NCBI GenBank assembly: GCA_012838315.1
Contig: DUPM01000005.1
Span: 1-38,368, forward strand
Reading direction: 5' to 3'
Length of the DNA stretch: 38,368 nt
From: Clostridiaceae bacterium
Lineage (GTDB): Bacteria > Bacillota > Clostridia > Saccharofermentanales > Saccharofermentanaceae
Under the pieces are notes generated by a model that saw only the letters and a list, made by a program, of their open reading frames with translations, searched no databases and was not told the origin of the DNA. Below are positions 34,461 to 38,368 of the stretch, one piece after another. The position numbers were made by a program, and so were the translations under genes. Numbering within the stretch: the stretch's first letter is position 1; each line of letters begins with the position of its first letter.

Positions 34461-35012
34461 TTATCTTTCAACTTTAGCCACAACGGGCTCAACGCGACCG
34501 ACTTTGACTGAAACTGTCGCAACAGTGATTCCTGTATACTTCTCGAAATCTTTCTTCACTCGCTCCTGGACTTTTGACATCATTGCGGGAATCTCAACAT
34601 TAGAATATAACACAGCAGTAATTTTGACGTTTACTCGGCCGTTCTTTGCTGAAGACACATGAGCTTTGGCCGATTTGATGCCCACTTGAGCGCTTTTCGC
34701 AGCATTAAGTGCGATGCTCTCCATTGCATCGACATCAATATCTACAAATCCAACATCCGTCTGACGAATTCGAGTTCTACTCAACCGTCCCGATAAAACA
34801 GCGTATGAGACTGCCCAGACGGCAGAAGACAAAATCAACATCAACACCGCGAAATATATAAATTTGTTAATCGGGTGAGTCACTATAACGGAAAGAGACG
34901 ATAACATATTGGCAAAAATACTCTCGTCAAATAAGCCGTAAAGCAACAAAATTGATAAAATGGCCAGAATAAAGGAATATGCTACAACCAAAATTCGAAC
35001 GGCTCGATTCAT
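34461..35012 (-). CDS. amaP: Alkaline-shock membrane anchor AmaP
   Basis: Anchors Asp23 at the membrane. The 183 residues have two membrane helices (about 5-27 and 48-72), then an Asp23-like domain (about 85-183) with NAAKSAQVGIKSAKAHVSS and VKKDFEKYTGITVATVSVKVG. Only the membrane part differs from the Asp23 gene next to it. The start overlaps the asp23 stop by 4 bases. The gene trio asp23-amaP-DUF2273 supports an envelope-homeostasis function. Confidence 0.93.
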   Translation of the reverse strand: MNRAVRILVVAYSFILAILSILLLYGLFDESIFANMLSSLSVIVTHPINKFIYFAVLMLILSSAVWAVSYAVLSGRLSRTRIRQTDVGFVDIDVDAMESIALNAAKSAQVGIKSAKAHVSSAKNGRVNVKITAVLYSNVEIPAMMSKVQERVKKDFEKYTGITVATVSVKVGRVEPVVAKVER

Positions 35013-35389
35013 CCCTTATTCTCCTCTCTAAGTACTATACCGCAAACATGAACGTCGACAGACTCGACATTGAGACCAGTATACCTCTCGACATCAGCCT
35101 TAACGCGCTCCTGTATGGCCCAAGCCACTTCAGGTATAATCATACCATAATACACTACTGGGTATACGGTGATGGACACAAAGCCATCATCATTTTCGTG
35201 GAATACTACATTAACGCCCTTGCCTTCGTGCAGAACTCCGAGAGACTCTTTCAAAAAGACGCCCATTGAAGGAGAAAGATTTGCAACCCCTGCGGTCTGA
35301 AGCGCTGCCTCAGCGGCGTATTGCGCAACAAACCCTCGAGACATGGATCTCTCGCCTTTGATTGATTCTATTGCAGTTTGTTCGTCCAT
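35009..35389 (-). CDS. Asp23/Gls24 family envelope stress protein
   Basis: A 126-residue cytosolic protein of the Asp23 family. It lacks a signal or membrane helix. Signatures are VAQYAAEAALQTAGVANLS and VYPVVYYGMIIPEVAWAIQERVKADVERYTGLNVESVDVHV. In Staphylococcus Asp23 gathers at the membrane through AmaP and its loss induces cell-wall stress genes; the yqhY relatives next to nusB are linked to fatty acid synthesis. This copy sits at the yqhY position. GGGAG lies before the ATG. The efp gene is 45 bases upstream and probably in the same transcript. Confidence 0.93.
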   Translation of the reverse strand: MDEQTAIESIKGERSMSRGFVAQYAAEAALQTAGVANLSPSMGVFLKESLGVLHEGKGVNVVFHENDDGFVSITVYPVVYYGMIIPEVAWAIQERVKADVERYTGLNVESVDVHVCGIVLREENKG

Positions 35390-35434
35390 GACTGTGACGC
35401 TCCCACCGTAAAAAGAAACACTGAAAACATACTG

Positions 35435-35992
35435 TTATGCGCGTTCTATATACTCTCCGGTTCTTGTATCCACTCGAATAATCTCATTCTGATTGACAAA
35501 TAACGGCACCTTGACCGAAGCACCGGTTTCGAGAACCGCAATTTTGCTTGCGTTATTTGCCGTATCACCACGGACGCCGGGCTCGCACTCGGTAATCTCA
35601 AGCTCTACGATAATCGGTAGTTCTACGCCAAACACCTCGCCTTTATAAGACAATACTTTGCAAATCATTTCTTCTTTCAAGAACTTGATGCCGTCACCGA
35701 TGTCACTCTTGGCTATCGGGCGTTGCTCGTAGGTATTTTGATCCATAAAGAAGTAAAGGTCTCCGTCAGAATAAATGTACTGCATATCATTTCGATCAAG
35801 CTGGGCTTGTTCAAACTTTTCAGAAGGGTTGAACGAACGCTCAACGACGGAACCATTACGAACATTTCTATACTTTGTACGTACAAAAGCCGCACCTTTA
35901 CCCGGCTTCACATGTTGAAACTCTACTACCTGAAAAACCTGGTTGTCCATTTCAAAGCAAAGGCCATTTCTGAAATCACCTGCACTAATCAT
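35435..35992 (-). CDS. efp: Elongation factor P
   Basis: Relieves ribosome stalling at polyproline stretches. The 185 residues have the three beta-barrel domains of EF-P. The loop PGKGAAF carries Lys32, the position that is modified in many bacteria; the modification enzymes are not in the window. The C-terminal signature is RGDTANNASKIAVLETGASVKVPLFVNQNE. GAGAGGAG lies 5-7 bases before the ATG. It follows yqeG after 89 bases and is probably the first gene of the efp-asp23 transcript. Confidence 0.97.
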   Translation of the reverse strand: MISAGDFRNGLCFEMDNQVFQVVEFQHVKPGKGAAFVRTKYRNVRNGSVVERSFNPSEKFEQAQLDRNDMQYIYSDGDLYFFMDQNTYEQRPIAKSDIGDGIKFLKEEMICKVLSYKGEVFGVELPIIVELEITECEPGVRGDTANNASKIAVLETGASVKVPLFVNQNEIIRVDTRTGEYIERA

Positions 35993-36081
35993 AACTGTCT
36001 CCTCTCGACACTATATAAGTAATTACTTTTATTCATGCGAAGATATTTTACTTGACAGAGGAATGTTCCGCAAGCAAAAGA

Positions 36082-36570
36082 TTAAAACCCATACAACTTG
36101 CGTATGATGAATTCAAGAGGCCTTTTAAATCGAACATAAAAAACCTCTCGACTTTCATACGGTTTCACCCATATTGTGTGAATTTTTGCGCGCTTGCCTG
36201 CAATGATATCTGTGAAAAACTGATCTCCAACCATCATAGTATTTGTGGTATCAGCACCCAAGTCCCTCATTGCGCGAATAATACCTTTTGGAGAAGGCTT
36301 AGCCGCATAGGAAACAAAAGGGATATCGAGTTTTTTCGCAAAGATTTCGGACCGGTTTGACTTAGCGTTAGATACTAGGCAACACTTCATTCCAAGATCA
36401 GAAACGATTTTGACAATTTCAAAAGAATACGGGACCGGAACATGAGAGTGATCCGGTGCTATTGTATTATCGAGATCAAATAAGACATATTTGTATCCTT
36501 TGGCAACATAATCTGCAAAAGGAATGTCAATTGTTTTGCTGTAATATGCATCCGGCATATATTTTTTCAT
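36082..36570 (-). CDS. yqeG: YqeG-family HAD phosphatase
   Basis: A small HAD-superfamily (subclass IIIA) phosphatase of 162 residues; the family's physiological substrate is not established. Motif I is FDLDNTIAP (nucleophile Asp and general acid Asp), motif II CLVSNAKSN, motif III Lys in AKPSPKGI, and motif IV GDQFFTDI with the metal-binding Asp residues. All catalytic residues are present. AAAGG lies 11 bases before the ATG. It stands at the head of the minus-strand block and is divergent from aspartokinase. Confidence 0.92.
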   Translation of the reverse strand: MKKYMPDAYYSKTIDIPFADYVAKGYKYVLFDLDNTIAPDHSHVPVPYSFEIVKIVSDLGMKCCLVSNAKSNRSEIFAKKLDIPFVSYAAKPSPKGIIRAMRDLGADTTNTMMVGDQFFTDIIAGKRAKIHTIWVKPYESREVFYVRFKRPLEFIIRKLYGF

Positions 36571-36751
36571 TGATCAATTACCTTTCATCTCTTTACATCT
36601 TAGTATAGTATTTAGCATTCATTTTCTCTAGTAGAGAATACAAGTAATGATTCATATATGCAAATCCAAATCAATAATGCCGTCACATAAACCAAAAACG
36701 AAGAATTTATGGTCGACTTCTTGGCATTTTCTCCAATAGTCAGGATATCGC

Positions 36752-36780
36752 TTGAATAATGCAGTCGTGATATTTATAAT
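36752..36780 (+). promoter_or_regulatory. Aspartokinase promoter
   Basis: TTGAAT (36752-36757) and TATAAT (36775-36780) are separated by 17 bp, giving a leader of about 47 bases. The leader is too short for a lysine riboswitch. Confidence 0.75.
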
Positions 36781-36833
36781 TGTTTCATTGTTGAAGTTTA
36801 TGAAAAGGAGCAGGTAAATCCTGATGTGACAAT

Positions 36834-38177
36834 ATGAAGGTAGCAAAATTTGGCGGTTCTTCTTTAGCGGATTCCACGCAGATTAAAAAAGTCTGTGATA
36901 TTATCATCAGCGATGAGGACAGGCGAATCATCGTTGTGTCTGCACCCGGTAAAAGGTCTGCTTCAGACACGAAAATTACAGATATGCTCATCAATATCGG
37001 CAATCTTCGATTGACCGGCGCAGAAGCCAATGCCGAATTCGATGCAATTGCAAAGCGTTTTGAAGACATTTGTGCTGAGCTAAATATTTCCTTTCTCTTC
37101 CCTTCAATCAAAGAGCACATGAAGGATATAATCTACTCGAATATTAACGACAAAGATCGTTTTATGGATGCAGTAAAGTCTCTCGGTGAAGATTGCTCTG
37201 CCCGTGTCGTAGCAGGTTATCTCAATACAATCGGACATAAGGCGAGTTACTGCAATCCGAAATTAGCAGGGCTATTGCTTAGCGTCTCTTTTGGACGTGC
37301 TAAGGTTCTTCCTGATTCTTACGACCGGCTCTCCATACTCAGAGAGTCTGACGAGATATGTGTCTTCCCCGGATTTTATGGTTATTCTCCGGAGGGCGAA
37401 ATCATCACCTTTTCACGTGGAGGTTCTGATATCAGCGGCTCTATTCTTGCTGCTGCCGTCAATGCTGATATTTATGAAAACTGGACGGACGTCGATTGCG
37501 TCTATGCCGTTAATCCTTGTCTGGTTGAAAGACCCTTCCCCATCCGCGAAATAACGTACGATGAAATGAGAGAGCTTGCTTACGCTGGTTTTTCCGTTCT
37601 TCACGAGGAAGCACTATATCCGGCTTTCCGCAAGGGCATTCCTGTGCACATCCTCAATACCAACAACCCTTGTTGCCAAGGCACAAAGATCGTCGCTAAA
37701 CGCAAGAATTACGATTCATTGGTGACCGGTATCGCCGGAGAGAAAGGTTTTTGTACGCTTAACATCAAGAAATATTTGATGAATCGAGAAGTCGGCTTTG
37801 CCGTCAAAGTTTTTCAAATTCTTGCAGATGAAGGGGTATCTATTGAGCATATGCCTTCGGGTATCGACTCTATCTCGATTGTTCTTCGTTCTTCGGACTT
37901 TTCTGCGGAAAAGGAGCGTCGCGTTATTGAGCGTATCAGCCTAGAACTGGAAGTTGATGAAGTTGTCGTCAATCGCAATTTGTCGATTGTTATGATTGTC
38001 GGAGAAGCAATGGCAAATACGGTCGGCACAACTGCCCGGGCTGCCACAGCGCTCAGTAAAGCTGGCATAAACCTTGAGATTATCAACCAAGGCGCATCAG
38101 AGATCTCCGTCATGTTCGGTGTCAAAGACGAGTATTGTGATTATGCCGTTCGTGTGCTCTATAGAGAATTTTTCTAG
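36834..38177 (+). CDS. Aspartate kinase
   Basis: Phosphorylates aspartate, the first step towards lysine, diaminopimelate, methionine and threonine. The 447 residues have an N-terminal kinase domain (KFGGSSLAD at 5-13; FSRGGSDISGSILAAA; NWTDVDCVYAVNP) and C-terminal ACT domains (from about 305, with FAVKVFQILADEGVSIEHM and ARAATALSKAGINLEIINQG) for feedback control. It is of the longer monofunctional type (lysC/thrA-like); the isoform cannot be named from sequence alone. AGGAG is 23 bases before the ATG with a small hairpin between, and an in-frame stop (36822-36824) rules out an earlier start. It has its own promoter and terminator. Confidence 0.95.
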   Translation: MKVAKFGGSSLADSTQIKKVCDIIISDEDRRIIVVSAPGKRSASDTKITDMLINIGNLRLTGAEANAEFDAIAKRFEDICAELNISFLFPSIKEHMKDIIYSNINDKDRFMDAVKSLGEDCSARVVAGYLNTIGHKASYCNPKLAGLLLSVSFGRAKVLPDSYDRLSILRESDEICVFPGFYGYSPEGEIITFSRGGSDISGSILAAAVNADIYENWTDVDCVYAVNPCLVERPFPIREITYDEMRELAYAGFSVLHEEALYPAFRKGIPVHILNTNNPCCQGTKIVAKRKNYDSLVTGIAGEKGFCTLNIKKYLMNREVGFAVKVFQILADEGVSIEHMPSGIDSISIVLRSSDFSAEKERRVIERISLELEVDEVVVNRNLSIVMIVGEAMANTVGTTARAATALSKAGINLEIINQGASEISVMFGVKDEYCDYAVRVLYREFF

Positions 38178-38211
38178 TTATCTGACACTAAGTATATTAA
38201 AACGCATAGTG

Positions 38212-38257
38212 AAGCCCCTTGTTATAGGAACCAACGGTTCAATAACGAGGGGCTTTA
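38212..38257 (+). terminator. Terminator of aspartokinase
   Basis: A long hairpin: AAGCCCCTTGTTAT pairs with ATAACGAGGGGCTT (one G-U pair), capped by GAACC-AAC-GGTTC. The T-run after it is short (TTTAAT). The remaining bases to the window end show no gene or clear signal. Confidence 0.85.
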
Positions 38258-38368
38258 ATATGCAAATATTCATAATTTCTATGGCCGAATTAGCGATTTA
38301 CGCTCAAAGACACAGAAACAAATAACCAAACAGTCGAACTCAAAATTGCGAGGCGCTCTTAGGCAAAA

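Noticed and set aside
36571-36833. Possible lysine riboswitch before aspartokinase
   Set aside because: The leader after the predicted promoter is about 47 bases, and the conserved lysine-element sequences are not seen.

Overview
This window is a gene-dense chromosomal segment of a low- to mid-GC, Gram-positive-type anaerobe, most likely a member of the Clostridia. The evidence is a ChW-repeat surface protein, Shine-Dalgarno sites of the AGGAGG type, a T-box leader on leuA, RNase Y with YmdB, the Asp23/AmaP/DUF2273 set, a three-gene bifurcating-type [FeFe] hydrogenase, and several Firmicutes housekeeping gene orders. A more precise placement (for example within Oscillospirales or relatives) is only a guess. 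There is no phage, insertion sequence, CRISPR array or rRNA operon.

Layout. 1-1600: the 3' end of a ChW-repeat protein runs tail to tail into lexA, which is divergent from an unrecognised single-pass membrane protein across a LexA operator. 1600-2100: non-coding, with two strong hairpins. 2100-7600: leuA behind a leucine-type T-box, murD, a tRNA-Leu(CAG) on the opposite strand, a bacterial PH-domain protein and meso-diaminopimelate dehydrogenase. 7800-10300: a plus-strand Cas4-like nuclease/DinG-type helicase. 10300-19340: one tight minus-strand operon, in transcription order ymdB, lspA, rluD, two DUF881 genes, phoH, pgpH, a fused ybeY-era gene and recO. 19400-21000: rny with its own promoter and terminator. 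21200-25335: hydC-hydB-hydA. 25540-26430: a lone plus-strand RluA-family gene. 26400-36570: a second long minus-strand block, in transcription order yqeG, efp, asp23, amaP, DUF2273, nusB, xseA, xseB, ispA, dxs, nadK, argR, recN. 36834-38177: a plus-strand aspartokinase.

The genes form a core-physiology set: wall precursors (murD, ddh, ask, and lipid precursor supply through dxs/ispA), leucine synthesis, RNA processing and ribosome maturation (rny, ybeY-era, rluD, rluA, nusB, efp), cyclic-di-AMP turnover (pgpH), DNA repair (lexA, recO, recN, xseAB, helicase), envelope homeostasis (asp23/amaP, lspA) and fermentative hydrogen metabolism (hydABC).

The most unusual points are the YbeY-Era fusion at a place where dgkA and cdd normally lie; a lexA-divergent small membrane protein that could be an SOS-controlled division inhibitor; the absence of sporulation genes from three positions where spore-formers usually carry them; a perfect 17-bp inverted repeat beside a ribosome-binding-like site; and a 16-codon ORF with a strong ribosome-binding site between the T-box terminator and leuA. 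No wholly new multi-gene system is evident. Many starts were moved downstream from the longest open frame because a well-placed ribosome-binding site sits before an internal ATG, GTG or TTG.
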